This document shows positions 1 to 8,273 of a stretch of 64,000 nucleotides of DNA, in pieces. The stretch comes from Bacillus sp. MM2020_4 (lineage in GTDB: Bacteria; Bacillota; Bacilli; Bacillales; Cytobacillaceae). The translations under genes were made by a program, and so were the position numbers. A model generated the notes under the pieces. It saw only the letters and a program-made list of their open reading frames with translations. It was not told the origin of the DNA and did no database searches. Where the stretch lies: contig NZ_JAANMZ010000024.1 of NCBI RefSeq assembly GCF_011250555.1, positions 1 to 64,000 of the forward strand, read 5' to 3'. Numbering within the stretch: the stretch's first letter is position 1; each line of letters opens with the position of its first letter.

Positions 1-200
1 TCCTCATGAGAGGAAATGGATTATCCGGTATTAGCACCGGTTTCCCGGTGTTATCCCAGTCTTACAGGCAGGTTGCCCACGTGTTACTCACCCGTCCGCC
101 GCTAACCAATGGGAGCAAGCTCCCAAAGATTCGCTCGACTTGCATGTATTAGGCACGCCGCCAGCGTTCGTCCTGAGCCAGGATCAAACTCTCCAAGAAA
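1..200 (-). rRNA. 16S ribosomal RNA, 5' end (partial)
   Basis: The reverse strand reads into the universal 16S start, with GGAGAGTTTGATCCTGGCTC near 175-194. The following V1 helix and the GGCGGACGGGTGAGTAACACG motif are intact. Only about the first 200 nt lie in the window and the gene continues past base 1. The exact 5' end is uncertain by a few bases. It is transcribed away from, and downstream of, the tRNA cluster. Confidence 0.97.
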
Positions 201-313
201 GTTGATTAGCTCATTTTGTTACGTTGGCTTAGTTTCATATATATTGAAACTAAAAAATATTGTTTGTTGACGTTTTTGTTTGTTTAGTTTTCAAAGAGCA
301 ATAAAAGGTATTT
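201..313 (-). promoter_or_regulatory. rRNA leader between tRNA-Gly and 16S
   Basis: On the reverse strand this spacer carries GCTCTTTGAAAACTAAAC followed by an ACGTCAAC element, the conserved leader seen upstream of 16S in Bacillus rrn operons and used in antitermination and processing. An imperfect hairpin with arms GTTTCAATAT / ATATGAAAC follows. I see no strong sigma-A promoter here, which suggests the tRNAs and 16S share a transcript. Confidence 0.6.
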
Positions 314-387
314 TGGAGCGGGTGATGAGAATCGAACTCACAACATCAGCTTGGAAGGCTGAGGTTTTACCACTAAACTACACCCGC
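314..387 (-). tRNA. tRNA-Gly (TCC)
   Basis: 74-nt cloverleaf with encoded CCA. The seven-base acceptor stem GCGGGTG pairs fully, the anticodon loop is CTTCCAA (anticodon TCC), and the T-arm contains GTTCGAT. It is the last tRNA before the 16S gene. Confidence 0.95.
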
Positions 388-403
388 GTATTTATTTTTA
401 TAA

Positions 404-480
404 TGGTCGGGAAGACAGGATTCGAACCTGCGACCCCTTGGTCCCAAACCAAGTGCTCTACCAAGCTGAGCTACTTCCCG
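404..480 (-). tRNA. tRNA-Pro (TGG)
   Basis: 77-nt cloverleaf with encoded CCA. The acceptor stem begins CGGGAAG, the anticodon loop is TTTGGGA (anticodon TGG), and the T-arm has GGTTCGAATCC. Confidence 0.95.
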
Positions 481-488
481 AAAAGTAA

Positions 489-565
<77 letters not shown>

Positions 566-627
566 ATTATTTAAAATCAACTTTTAAAGTATATCATACT
601 CAGGTTTGGTTTGTCAACAAGTTTCTT

Positions 628-713
<86 letters not shown>

Positions 714-775
714 AAGTGAATTAGCGACAAAAATAATCATAACACATTAACCAGTATAATTCAAGTGGTAATGTT

Positions 776-860
776 TGGTGCGGGTGAAGGGAGTCGAACC
801 CCCACGCCTTGCGGCGCCAGATCCTAAGTCTGGTGCGTCTGCCAATTCCGCCACACCCGC
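776..860 (-). tRNA. tRNA-Leu (TAG)
   Basis: 85-nt class II tRNA with encoded CCA. The acceptor stem begins GCGGGTG, the anticodon loop is CTTAGGA (anticodon TAG), and there is a long variable arm. Confidence 0.95.
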
Positions 861-878
861 ATATTTTTTTTATAAAAG

Positions 879-953
879 TGGCTGGGCTAGCTGGATTTGA
901 ACCAACGCATGTCGCAGTCAAAGTGCGATGCCTTACCGCTTGGCTATAGCCCA
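879..953 (-). tRNA. tRNA-Gln (TTG)
   Basis: 75-nt cloverleaf with encoded CCA. The 5' end TGGGCTATAGCCAAG is typical of bacterial tRNA-Gln. The anticodon loop is CTTTGAC (anticodon TTG). Confidence 0.95.
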
Positions 954-1010
954 ATAAAGAAGTGATGAATAAGAAACAGGAAATGAATCAAAGTCACTTC
1001 CCGCTCCAGA

Positions 1011-1082
1011 TGACCCCTACGGGATTCGAACCCGTGTTACCGCCGTGAAAGGGCGGTGTCTTAACCGCTTGACCAAGGGGCC
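1011..1082 (-). tRNA. tRNA-Glu (TTC), CCA not encoded
   Basis: The cloverleaf begins GGCCCCTTGGTCAAG, the anticodon loop is CTTTCAC (anticodon TTC), and the T-arm has GGTTCGAATCC. After the discriminator base A the DNA reads TCTGG, not CCA. This is the only tRNA of the nine that would need CCA added after transcription. Confidence 0.93.
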
Positions 1083-1100
1083 GGAATTGCAGAAAACATA

Positions 1101-1191
1101 TGGCGGAGAAGGAGGGATTTGAACCCTCGCGCCGGTCACCCGACCTACACCCTTAGCAGGGGCGCCTCTTCAGCCTCTTGAGTACTTCCCC
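1101..1191 (-). tRNA. tRNA-Ser (GCT)
   Basis: 91-nt class II tRNA with encoded CCA. The anticodon loop is CTGCTAA (anticodon GCT). The acceptor stem GGGGAAG pairs with CTTCTCC through one G-U pair. Only three bases separate it from the tRNA-Asn CCA. Confidence 0.94.
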
Positions 1192-1194
1192 ATA

Positions 1195-1269
1195 TGGCTC
1201 CGCAGGTAGGACTCGAACCTACGACCGATCGGTTAACAGCCGATAGCTCTACCACTGAGCTACTGCGGA
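1195..1269 (-). tRNA. tRNA-Asn (GTT)
   Basis: 75-nt cloverleaf with encoded CCA. The acceptor stem begins TCCGCAG and the anticodon loop is CTGTTAA (anticodon GTT). It is the promoter-proximal tRNA of the cluster. Confidence 0.95.
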
Positions 1270-1310
1270 ATAATGATTTCAATAAGGCGTTTGCCCTATC
1301 GACTCTTACC

Positions 1311-1339
1311 ATTATAATGACGAAACAATAGAAAGTCAA
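1311..1339 (-). promoter_or_regulatory. Sigma-A promoter of the tRNA-rRNA operon
   Basis: On the reverse strand TTGACT (1334-1339) is followed by a 17-bp spacer and a perfect TATAAT (1311-1316). It lies about 40 bp upstream of tRNA-Asn and has the strength expected for a stable-RNA promoter. Confidence 0.85.
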
Positions 1340-1377
1340 CATGATTTTCGGATAAAAATCTCTTCCATATTCTTACG

Positions 1378-1851
1378 TTATTCAAGGATTATTTCTTTCA
1401 GCTTTGTCAATTTCCCTCGACATTTCCCACACACATACCTACTTGTATCAATGGTTCTTCTTCTCTTATATGAGAGCTTACAGTTCGTACACTCATAAAT
1501 GAGTATCTTTTTAGCCGTGCGTTTCGCTTGCCGCTCTGGTAGCGGTGTGCAAAATCTTGGTGCTCCTACCTTTTTCAATAACATCTTGAATGCTTGATCT
1601 CGATGCTGATGGCCTTTTCCTTCTATGTGAAGGTGATAATGACATAGTTCATGCTTGATGATGCCTACTAATTCTCTTTCACCAAGCTGCTCCAGGTACT
1701 TCTTATTGATTTCAATATTATGTGTACCGAGTAGGTATCTTCCACCCGTCGACCTTAATCTTGGATTGAACGACGCTTGATGTTTGAATGGTTTGTCAAA
1801 CGAATCAATTGATATCTTCTCAACCAACAATTGAAGTGCTTTTTGTTCCAT
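1378..1851 (-). CDS. SprT-like zinc metalloprotease-fold protein (YdcK type)
   Basis: 157-aa cytosolic protein. HELCH at residues 67-71 is the zinc-binding HExxH motif of the SprT family. A C-terminal zinc ribbon has cysteines 121, 124, 141 and 144. The ATG at 1851 was chosen because GGCGGGAG lies nine bases upstream and because B. subtilis YdcK starts similarly; an in-frame start 14 codons earlier lacks this support. It sits between the tRNA cluster and cmpA, as in B. subtilis. Its substrate is unknown: SprT/Spartan relatives act on DNA-protein crosslinks in eukaryotes, but that role is not shown for bacterial members. Confidence 0.85.
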   Translation of the reverse strand: MEQKALQLLVEKISIDSFDKPFKHQASFNPRLRSTGGRYLLGTHNIEINKKYLEQLGERELVGIIKHELCHYHLHIEGKGHQHRDQAFKMLLKKVGAPRFCTPLPERQAKRTAKKILIYECTNCKLSYKRRRTIDTSRYVCGKCRGKLTKLKEIILE

Positions 1852-1949
1852 TTTTAAGATCTCCCGCCTTCCGCACGAACGTTGACAACCCATTATAGCA
1901 TATATTGTATATACCTTTAGATTGATGAACTTTTCGGGAGGTTTTATTT

Positions 1950-2063
1950 ATGCCAACTTGGTTGCAAAACCAAATGAAAAGGGCCTTTTATGAGAAGGAT
2001 CGCTATCAGATTAAGCTGTTAAATCAGTGCTGGTTTTTTTACAGAAAAAAACACTGCTCTTAG
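1950..2063 (+). CDS. cmpA: CmpA-like spore morphogenesis regulator (37 aa)
   Basis: This 37-codon gene encodes a small basic protein beginning MPTWLQNQMKRAFYEKD and ending FFYRKKHCS. I recognise it as CmpA of B. subtilis, which is the same length and lies at the same place beside ydcI/tex. In B. subtilis CmpA gates spore cortex assembly together with SpoIVA and ClpXP. A good ribosome-binding site, CGGGAGG, lies nine bases before the ATG. The stop codon is inside the terminator hairpin. It is divergent from the SprT-like gene and convergent with tex. The mother-cell role is taken from the homologue. Confidence 0.88.
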   Translation: MPTWLQNQMKRAFYEKDRYQIKLLNQCWFFYRKKHCS

Positions 2064-2084
2064 AGGCAGTGTTTCTTATTTTTA
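2045..2084. terminator. Bidirectional terminator, cmpA / tex
   Basis: Inverted repeat AAACACTGC (2049-2057) / GCAGTGTTT (2066-2074), T-rich on the plus strand after the stem and preceded by an A run that gives a T run on the minus strand. It overlaps the cmpA stop codon and also serves tex. Confidence 0.8.
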
Positions 2085-2114
2085 AGATGCTCTGAGTCTG
2101 AAGGATCCCTTGCT

Positions 2115-4280
2115 CTATGCCGTCGGCAGCATGGTTAAGGCAACGCGGCCCTTTTTCATATCGACAGAGTCCACCCAAACAGTAACGACATCTCCTACAG
2201 AGACGATGTCTAGCGGATGTTTCACAAATCGATTGCTTAGTTTTGAAATATGCACAAGCCCATCCTGCTTCACACCAATATCGACAAACGCTCCAAAGTC
2301 AACGACATTTCGAACCGTTCCTTGCAGTTCCATTCCTGCTTTAAGGTCCTCAAGTTTTAGAACATCCTTTTTCAGTAGCGGACGAGGCAAATCATCACGC
2401 GGATCTCGTTCCGGTCTTACCAAGGCATCTATGATATCCCTTAGGGTAAGTACGCCGATTGAAAGTTCTTCAGAAACTAGTTGTAAATCGAGACCGTTAA
2501 GTGCGGTCTTAAGCTCTTCCGACCCTAGGTCATTAGCGGTAAAACCAAGGCTACCCAACAGCTTTTTTACTTCATCATAGTTCTCCGGATGAATTCCCGT
2601 CCGATCAAGCGGCTGTTTACCATCCAGTACACGTAAAAAGCCGATTGCTTGTTCATAAGTCTTCGCGCCGAGACGAGGGACCTTCTTCAATTGAACGCGG
2701 CTTGTAAATTTTCCTTCCTCCTCGCGCTTTTTCACAATATTGTTTGCAGCTGTTTTGTTTAATCCTGCTACATACTGTAGAAGCGAGGATGAAGCGGTAT
2801 TGACATTGACACCAACCCGGTTAACAGCAGTCTCGACGACAAAATGCAAGGATTCAGATAAGCGTTTTTGCGTAACATCATGCTGATATTGGCCGACACC
2901 CACTGATTTAGGATCTATTTTTACCAATTCAGCTAGTGGGTCTTGCAAGCGGCGTGCGATAGAGACGGCACTTCTTTCTTCTACTTGAAAAGTAGGAAAC
3001 TCTTCTCTAGCAAGGTCTGAAGCGGAATAGACACTGGCACCTGCTTCATTAACGATTAAATAGAAGATTTCTTCTTCCATTTCTTTTAATATATCGGCAA
3101 CAAACTGTTCCGTCTCCCGCGATGCCGTACCATTTCCGATGGCCGCCATTTCCACCTTATACTCACGTAAAATCTGTATAAACTTTTCACGCGCTTCCTT
3201 TCTTTTCGAGACCGGTGGGTGCGGGTAAATCACATCGATTTTTAGGACTTTCCCCGTTTCATCTACTACTGCTAATTTACAACCGGTACGATAGGCAGGG
3301 TCAACACCGATGACCACTTTTCCTTTTAGAGGCGGCTGCAATAATAGATTACGGAGATTTTCCGAGAATATATGAATGGCTTGTTCTTCGCCCTTTTCCG
3401 TTAACTCACTGCGGATTTCTCGTTCAATTGACGGCTGGATCAAACGTTTATAGCTATCTTCCATGGCCTCCAAGACAATCGGGGCAACCGGAGAATGCTG
3501 ATTACGAATCCATTTTCTCGATAGATAGGACAAAATAAGATCGCTATTCATTTTAATAGAAACCCGTAATATGTCTTCTTTTTCACCACGATTTAAGGCT
3601 AACGTTCGGTGTGGGACAATTTTGCTAACCGGTTCCTCATACTCATAGTACATTTCATAAACTTTTTTCTCGTCCTTCTCCGCATCTTTTACACTTGAAG
3701 CGACATGACCTGATTTCAATGTTTCTTTGCGGATCCACTTACGGCTTTCCGCATCATCAGAAACCCATTCAGCGATGATGTCCTTTGCGCCGGCAATGGC
3801 ATCTTCAACTGCAAGTACCTCCTCTGTTAAAAATTGCTTCGCTTTTTCTTCCATACTGTCTTTCGGAAATGTCATCAACCATTCAGCAAGTGGTTCCAAG
3901 CCTTTTTCCTTGGCAACAGTCGCTTTCGTCCGCCTTTTTTGTTTATAAGGACGGTATAAATCTTCCACCTCTTGAAGTTTTTCCGCCTTCGTTATACTTT
4001 GGCTAAGTTCTTCCGTTAATTTGCCCTGTTCGGCAATAATGCGAAGAACCTCTTCCTTTCTTTGCTCTAGGTTTTGTATGTACTGTGAGCGTTCCATAAT
4101 GGTACGGATTTGCACTTCATCGAGGGCACCGGTCATTTCCTTTCGGTAGCGGGCAATAAACGGAACGGTATTACCTTCACCTAATAACGAAATAACACTT
4201 TTCACTTGTTTATAAGGGATCGCTAGTTCAGCGGCTATTTTTCCTAACATTTGTTCATCCTTTACGGCTGTATCGATCAC
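2115..4280 (-). CDS. tex: Tex family RNA-binding transcription accessory protein
   Basis: 721-aa protein close to B. subtilis YdcI (about 719 aa). The usual Tex layout is visible: an N-terminal helical HTH-like region, a YqgF/RNase H-like fold near residues 320-450 (VVIGVDPAYRTGCK begins it), helix-hairpin-helix segments around 480-560 (NTASSSLLQYVAGLNKTAA), and a C-terminal S1 domain near 640-715 (GTVRNVVDFGAFVDIG). The GTG at 4280 was preferred because GGAGG lies nine bases upstream. Tex binds nucleic acids and associates with transcription, but its precise role in Bacillus is unresolved. It lies directly downstream of ndoA here. Confidence 0.95.
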   Translation of the reverse strand: MIDTAVKDEQMLGKIAAELAIPYKQVKSVISLLGEGNTVPFIARYRKEMTGALDEVQIRTIMERSQYIQNLEQRKEEVLRIIAEQGKLTEELSQSITKAEKLQEVEDLYRPYKQKRRTKATVAKEKGLEPLAEWLMTFPKDSMEEKAKQFLTEEVLAVEDAIAGAKDIIAEWVSDDAESRKWIRKETLKSGHVASSVKDAEKDEKKVYEMYYEYEEPVSKIVPHRTLALNRGEKEDILRVSIKMNSDLILSYLSRKWIRNQHSPVAPIVLEAMEDSYKRLIQPSIEREIRSELTEKGEEQAIHIFSENLRNLLLQPPLKGKVVIGVDPAYRTGCKLAVVDETGKVLKIDVIYPHPPVSKRKEAREKFIQILREYKVEMAAIGNGTASRETEQFVADILKEMEEEIFYLIVNEAGASVYSASDLAREEFPTFQVEERSAVSIARRLQDPLAELVKIDPKSVGVGQYQHDVTQKRLSESLHFVVETAVNRVGVNVNTASSSLLQYVAGLNKTAANNIVKKREEEGKFTSRVQLKKVPRLGAKTYEQAIGFLRVLDGKQPLDRTGIHPENYDEVKKLLGSLGFTANDLGSEELKTALNGLDLQLVSEELSIGVLTLRDIIDALVRPERDPRDDLPRPLLKKDVLKLEDLKAGMELQGTVRNVVDFGAFVDIGVKQDGLVHISKLSNRFVKHPLDIVSVGDVVTVWVDSVDMKKGRVALTMLPTA

Positions 4281-4368
4281 TAAATTTTTCCTCCATTCAC
4301 TTTTCCTATATTGTACCAAAATCGTATGGGTGTTTCATTAAACATCCCAGTCCATGCGCGTTTCAATG

Positions 4369-4402
4369 CAAAAATAAAAGCAAGCTATGTTAGCTTGCTC
4401 AT
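4369..4402 (-). terminator. Intrinsic terminator upstream of tex
   Basis: Perfect 9-bp arms AGCAAGCTA (4379-4387) / TAGCTTGCT (4391-4399), with a T-rich tract on the minus strand. It is the second of two terminators after ndoA. Confidence 0.7.
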
Positions 4403-4433
4403 TGGCAGAAATATCACGAGGCATGATATGTAT

Positions 4434-4461
4434 GAAAAAACGCTCTTTTTAAAAGAGCGTA
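4434..4461 (-). terminator. Terminator of the ndoAI-ndoA operon
   Basis: 10-bp arms ACGCTCTTTT (4440-4449) / AAAAGAGCGT (4451-4460), followed on the minus strand by TTTTTT. It sits immediately after the ndoA stop codon. Confidence 0.85.
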
Positions 4462-4468
4462 TTTAAAA

Positions 4469-4819
4469 CTAAAATTCGATGAGTCCTAAGCTTACTTGCA
4501 AGGCTTCATCCACTTTCTCCATCATTTCGTCATCGAGATGGGTGATTTTATCGGTTAACCGCTGCTTATCAATTGTACGAATCTGCTCTAGCAGAATGAC
4601 CGAATCTCGTTCAAATCCGTAGCGCTTCGCATCAATTTCTACATGTGTTGGAAGCTTCGCTTTTTGGATTTGAGCTGTAATCGCTGCAACAATCACTGTG
4701 GGACTAAACCGATTCCCGATGTCGTTTTGGATGACAAGTACAGGACGGACGCCGCCTTGTTCAGAACCAACAACTGGGGATAGGTCCGCGAAATATACGT
4801 CACCACGCTTGACAATCAA
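4469..4819 (-). CDS. ndoA: EndoA / MazF-family mRNA interferase toxin
   Basis: 116 aa, the same length as B. subtilis NdoA, with the PemK/MazF opening [20 protein letters not shown] and the conserved [12 protein letters not shown] stretch. The B. subtilis enzyme is a ribosome-independent endoribonuclease that cuts RNA at a U^ACAU-type site and is neutralised by EndoAI. It is the second gene of a two-gene operon four bases after the antitoxin stop, and ends in its own terminator. In B. subtilis the rsb-sigB genes follow; here tex does. Confidence 0.96.
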   Translation of the reverse strand: MIVKRGDVYFADLSPVVGSEQGGVRPVLVIQNDIGNRFSPTVIVAAITAQIQKAKLPTHVEIDAKRYGFERDSVILLEQIRTIDKQRLTDKITHLDDEMMEKVDEALQVSLGLIEF

Positions 4820-4823
4820 AGGG

Positions 4824-5105
4824 TTACCCTCCGCTTACAAGACGTTCTACAGTATGTTCTGCCTCATATTCTGCCAGAAATGCTTCTGATGCAATTCTAA
4901 GATTGATCTTTGCCATTTCCATGTATCCACGTCTCATCGACTCGCGAATTTGTCTCTTCTTTCGTTCGCGCAAATACATCTTTGTTGCTTGGTAAATAAA
5001 CTCGCTCCGGTTTACATTTTCTTGCTTAACGAAACCATCTAACTCAGTTAAAAGATGTTGCGGTAACTTCACTAAGATTTCCGTAGTTGCGCCGGATTCA
5101 GACAC
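4824..5105 (-). CDS. ndoAI: EndoAI antitoxin
   Basis: 93-aa ribbon-helix-helix antitoxin matching B. subtilis YdcD/EndoAI in length. The near-identical C-terminal half ([13 protein letters not shown], then TVERLVSGG at the end) is the toxin-binding region. The GTG at 5105 was chosen over an ATG two codons upstream: GGAGG lies nine bases before the GTG but only two before the ATG, and the resulting MSES start matches the homologue. It precedes ndoA in the operon. It could also act as a DNA-binding autorepressor, which is inference. Confidence 0.93.
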   Translation of the reverse strand: MSESGATTEILVKLPQHLLTELDGFVKQENVNRSEFIYQATKMYLRERKKRQIRESMRRGYMEMAKINLRIASEAFLAEYEAEHTVERLVSGG

Positions 5106-5230
5106 AAACATACACCTCCACCATCACTACACACCATTTTTAGCTAACCAGAAATGCATTCTGTCGCATAAATACAACACCTCATGAACGGCCCTTAAGC
5201 ACGCTATTCGGCGAGTTTTATCTGTACCAT

Positions 5231-5258
5231 ATTTTATAATAACACTAATCGAGCCCAA
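5231..5258 (-). promoter_or_regulatory. Possible sigma-A promoter for ndoAI-ndoA
   Basis: The reverse strand shows TTGGGC (5253-5258), a 16-bp spacer and TAAAAT (5231-5236). Each box has mismatches to consensus. Another TATAAT lies further upstream near 5285, so the start site is uncertain. Confidence 0.35.
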
Positions 5259-5366
5259 TTCATAGACTAAATATAATTCTACTGTATTATAAGCCAATTA
5301 AAGATCCTTTTATGCACAAATTACCGCAATATCATAAATATGTTCGAATTTCCTTATTTACGCCTG

Positions 5367-6530
5367 TTATTGATGAAGGAGCCCATTTTTTATATCGACA
5401 ATTTTTCCGTCCTTTTTATACAGGCGTGGAACACGATTTGATATAATACATGGCACCTCATAATTTATCGTTTCAAGTTTTGCAGCGATTTCATTCACTG
5501 AGATAAATTGCTCCTCCTGCCTCCCAATTAACGTTACTGGTGTCCCGATAGGCATATACGAAGGAAGACGCACCATACACTGATCCATACAGATCCTGCC
5601 GACAATCTTCGAACGGTTTCCACCAACAAGTACTTCCTGGTCTTTCAGTTTGCGGATCCACCCGTCAGCGTAGCCAATTGGAATCGTACCTATCCACTCC
5701 CCTTCTTCACATTCGTAGGTTGCCCCGTAACTCACTTTATCTCCCTTTTGCAGCTGTTTTACATGGACAAGCCGGGAATGCAGGGAGAAACTTTCCTTTA
5801 ACGGAAATGGAATTTCCTTTTCCATCTCAATAGAAGGGGTTAATCCATACATCGAGATTCCGAGACGCACCGCATTAAAATAGGCATTAGGAAAGCGGAT
5901 TGCTGCTGCACTATTACTGGTATGGACATACTTTGGACGTTCCGTTAGGCAGCTGACTATTTCCTCAAAGCGAGTAAGCTGCTGTTTAAAATAGGTACTA
6001 TCCAGTTCATCCGCAGTGGCAAAATGGGTAAAGATTCCTTCTAGAAGAAATCGTTCATCCGCTAAAATGATTTGCTCAACGACGTTTAATTCCTCACTGC
6101 TCCGAACACCGAGCCTGCCCATACCCGTATCTACCTTGATATGAAACGATACCCGTTCACCCGTTACTATATATTTTTGCGCTTCTTCAAGCCATTCCTT
6201 TTGAAAAACAGTTAGCGTGATCATATATTTTGCTGCCATTCGAATATCTTCAGGACGGGTCGCACCCAGCACGAGAATCGGCGCCGTGATTCCCTTATTT
6301 CTTAAGGCGATGGCTTCATCCATAAAGGCGACTGCCAGATACTTCGCCCCTGCCGCAAGTGCTGTTTCCGCTACCTGAATATCCCCGTGGCCATAAGCAT
6401 TGGCTTTCACAACTGCCATAATATCGACTTGGCTAGGTAAATGTCTTTTAAAGGAACTGACATTTTCAGTGATCCCATCTAAATCGACCTCAACCCATGT
6501 ATCTCGATAAAAATATCCTTGCTTTTCCAT
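5367..6530 (-). CDS. alr: Alanine racemase
   Basis: 387-aa PLP enzyme that interconverts L- and D-alanine for peptidoglycan. [10 protein letters not shown] contains the PLP lysine (K42) and VSYGATY contains the second catalytic base (Y268). The length fits the family. The ATG at 6530 is preceded by AGGAAGTGGAAAG; the GTG four codons earlier has no spacing to its own Shine-Dalgarno sequence. Placed between the lipoprotein gene and ndoAI, as in B. subtilis, and with acpS, murF and ddl in the same region it forms a cell-wall precursor neighbourhood. Confidence 0.96.
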   Translation of the reverse strand: MEKQGYFYRDTWVEVDLDGITENVSSFKRHLPSQVDIMAVVKANAYGHGDIQVAETALAAGAKYLAVAFMDEAIALRNKGITAPILVLGATRPEDIRMAAKYMITLTVFQKEWLEEAQKYIVTGERVSFHIKVDTGMGRLGVRSSEELNVVEQIILADERFLLEGIFTHFATADELDSTYFKQQLTRFEEIVSCLTERPKYVHTSNSAAAIRFPNAYFNAVRLGISMYGLTPSIEMEKEIPFPLKESFSLHSRLVHVKQLQKGDKVSYGATYECEEGEWIGTIPIGYADGWIRKLKDQEVLVGGNRSKIVGRICMDQCMVRLPSYMPIGTPVTLIGRQEEQFISVNEIAAKLETINYEVPCIISNRVPRLYKKDGKIVDIKNGLLHQ

Positions 6531-6588
6531 ATTTCTTTCCACTTCCTAAAATAAATTAGAACTGTTTTTATTTTATCACAAAAAGTAA

Positions 6589-6617
6589 AAAACAGGCTCC
6601 CAATAGTGAGAGCCTGC
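6589..6617 (-). terminator. Terminator of the ydcC-like gene
   Basis: Arms CAGGCTC (6593-6599) / GAGCCTG (6610-6616), followed on the minus strand by TTTTTT. It separates the lipoprotein gene from alr. Confidence 0.8.
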
Positions 6618-6631
6618 AGAATGTGTAAAGA

Positions 6632-7645
6632 TTATTTTACCGCGTCGCCTTGAACCGATTTAGCTACCTCAATCATTTCTTCAGTCGTTAGGTTTTTCGA
6701 AGCAATCATGTAATCAACTCCGCCATGTGACCATGACAGGGAATGGTCGGAAACCGCTCCAATCGTGACACCTAAATCAACGATATCACCTTCCACATTG
6801 GTTGGGGAAGTGGATGCCACTTTCGCTGTAACCTTTTCTTGGACAAGCGTAAATGATTTTTTACCGTCATAGGTGAGAACTACCCTTTTACCATCCTGGA
6901 TATTGATTGTCTTTTCCCCGATCAACTTGGTTCCTGTTAGCTTATAGGTCGGATACATGACAGTAAAGGCTTGATCGCCGCCAGTTGCCATCGCCGGTAA
7001 ATTAAGCTGGGCACGGGTCATGTTCTTCTTCATATCGAAATCATCCTTATCAAAACTTGCATTAAACGTTACCTTCGAAAATTCAACCGTCACAAGGGCA
7101 TTCCGATCAGGATCCATCACTTTTACCATAGCTGGCGATAAATCACTTTTATTAAGCTTAATTTCTTGGATTGGAAGCATACTATTATTTTGATAACGTG
7201 TTTTCGTTTCAAATACATAATGGTCTTTTGTTGAGGTGAACTTAGCCTCTTTATCTGCGACAATATCTTTAATCAATGATTCATATAAATAGGCCTGGCT
7301 GCTGTTTTGCGGCCAATCACTTTGAAAACGGAAGCTCTTATTCAATGCAGGAGTAAGAACGAACACCCCTTGGTTATTTCGTAAAATCATTTGGCTTTGG
7401 TCTTTTTCGGCATTTTTCAAATTGACGCGATAGAATGTTGGGTCCTTATGCCAGATTTCTACCTTATACACCTGTGAGTCAGCGCCCATTTTCAACGTCA
7501 TCGTTGCATTCACCTTATAGCTGGTTAAGTCACCTTGTTTACCCTTTAATTCCTTCACCACATCGTCCTGTGATTTTGAACCACAGGCAGCAAGCATAAA
7601 AATGACGACCAGCCCCATTAAGAGGAGCAACCACTTTTTCCTCAT
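6632..7645 (-). CDS. LolA-fold lipoprotein (YdcC type)
   Basis: 337-aa predicted lipoprotein. The signal peptide ends in the lipobox LAAC with Cys21 as the lipidated residue. The mature part has the beta-rich repeats of LolA/LolB-like proteins (for example KVEIWHKDPTFYRVNL), and a C-terminal DUF4367-like portion. B. subtilis YdcC (about 354 aa) occupies the same place between acpS and alr. The ATG at 7645 has AGAAGGGG eight bases upstream. Its function in Gram-positive cells is unknown; related proteins act in sporulation or envelope sensing, so an envelope location is the safest statement. Confidence 0.85.
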   Translation of the reverse strand: MRKKWLLLLMGLVVIFMLAACGSKSQDDVVKELKGKQGDLTSYKVNATMTLKMGADSQVYKVEIWHKDPTFYRVNLKNAEKDQSQMILRNNQGVFVLTPALNKSFRFQSDWPQNSSQAYLYESLIKDIVADKEAKFTSTKDHYVFETKTRYQNNSMLPIQEIKLNKSDLSPAMVKVMDPDRNALVTVEFSKVTFNASFDKDDFDMKKNMTRAQLNLPAMATGGDQAFTVMYPTYKLTGTKLIGEKTINIQDGKRVVLTYDGKKSFTLVQEKVTAKVASTSPTNVEGDIVDLGVTIGAVSDHSLSWSHGGVDYMIASKNLTTEEMIEVAKSVQGDAVK

Positions 7646-7828
7646 CCCTTCAACCCCTTCTTGTCTCATTTCATATGATTATCAAAGAAGAGAAAGGCAG
7701 GAATCAGGCTTCAATAACCATAGCTGACCTTGTCTCTCCTATTTCCCTATGAATATATGAGACAACCTGGGTGAATATGCGAAAAAAATATAAGCGGAAG
7801 GCGCCCGGAGCTGGACGATTCTCAACGT

Positions 7829-8179
7829 TTACTCACTCTCAATAATTACTTGCGCAACTGCATACTCCCTGCTGTGGGAGATTGACAGATGCGCCTTCAC
7901 CTCTGGCCTTACAATAAGCGGCTTCCCCAGTTGGTCTGTATCTATTTCAATATCTAAAAAGGAAAGCTCTTTCCCAATACCTGTGCCCATCGCTTTTGAA
8001 AAAGCCTCCTTTGCTGAAAATCTACCTGCTAAAAATTCCACCTTTCTAGTTTCGGATAAGTCCTCAAACTTACTCTTTTCATTACTTGTTAGGATTCGGT
8101 CGACGAATTTACTTTGTCTAGCGATAATCTCCCGCACCCGTGAAAGTTCAATAATATCAATCCCAATCCCTTTAATCAT
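7829..8179 (-). CDS. acpS: Holo-acyl-carrier-protein synthase
   Basis: 116-aa 4'-phosphopantetheinyl transferase of the AcpS class, which moves phosphopantetheine from CoA to the ACP serine. Asp8 in GIGIDIIEL and Glu58 in [11 protein letters not shown] are the magnesium ligands, and [15 protein letters not shown] closes the fold. AAGGAAG precedes the ATG. The start is within 100 bp of the divergent rhomboid gene. Confidence 0.96.
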   Translation of the reverse strand: MIKGIGIDIIELSRVREIIARQSKFVDRILTSNEKSKFEDLSETRKVEFLAGRFSAKEAFSKAMGTGIGKELSFLDIEIDTDQLGKPLIVRPEVKAHLSISHSREYAVAQVIIESE

Positions 8180-8273
8180 CGTTCATCTTCCTTCTATTTA
8201 ATATATCTTTTGCATAATAGTGTATAAGACAGAGAATCTGTTTATGATGGTATGTGAGGGGAGGTTTTTCATT

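Noticed and set aside
2110-2580. Plus-strand frames within tex, cshA, ddl and argS
   Set aside because: They overlap well-supported genes in another frame, have no ribosome-binding sites and read as low-complexity antisense translations.
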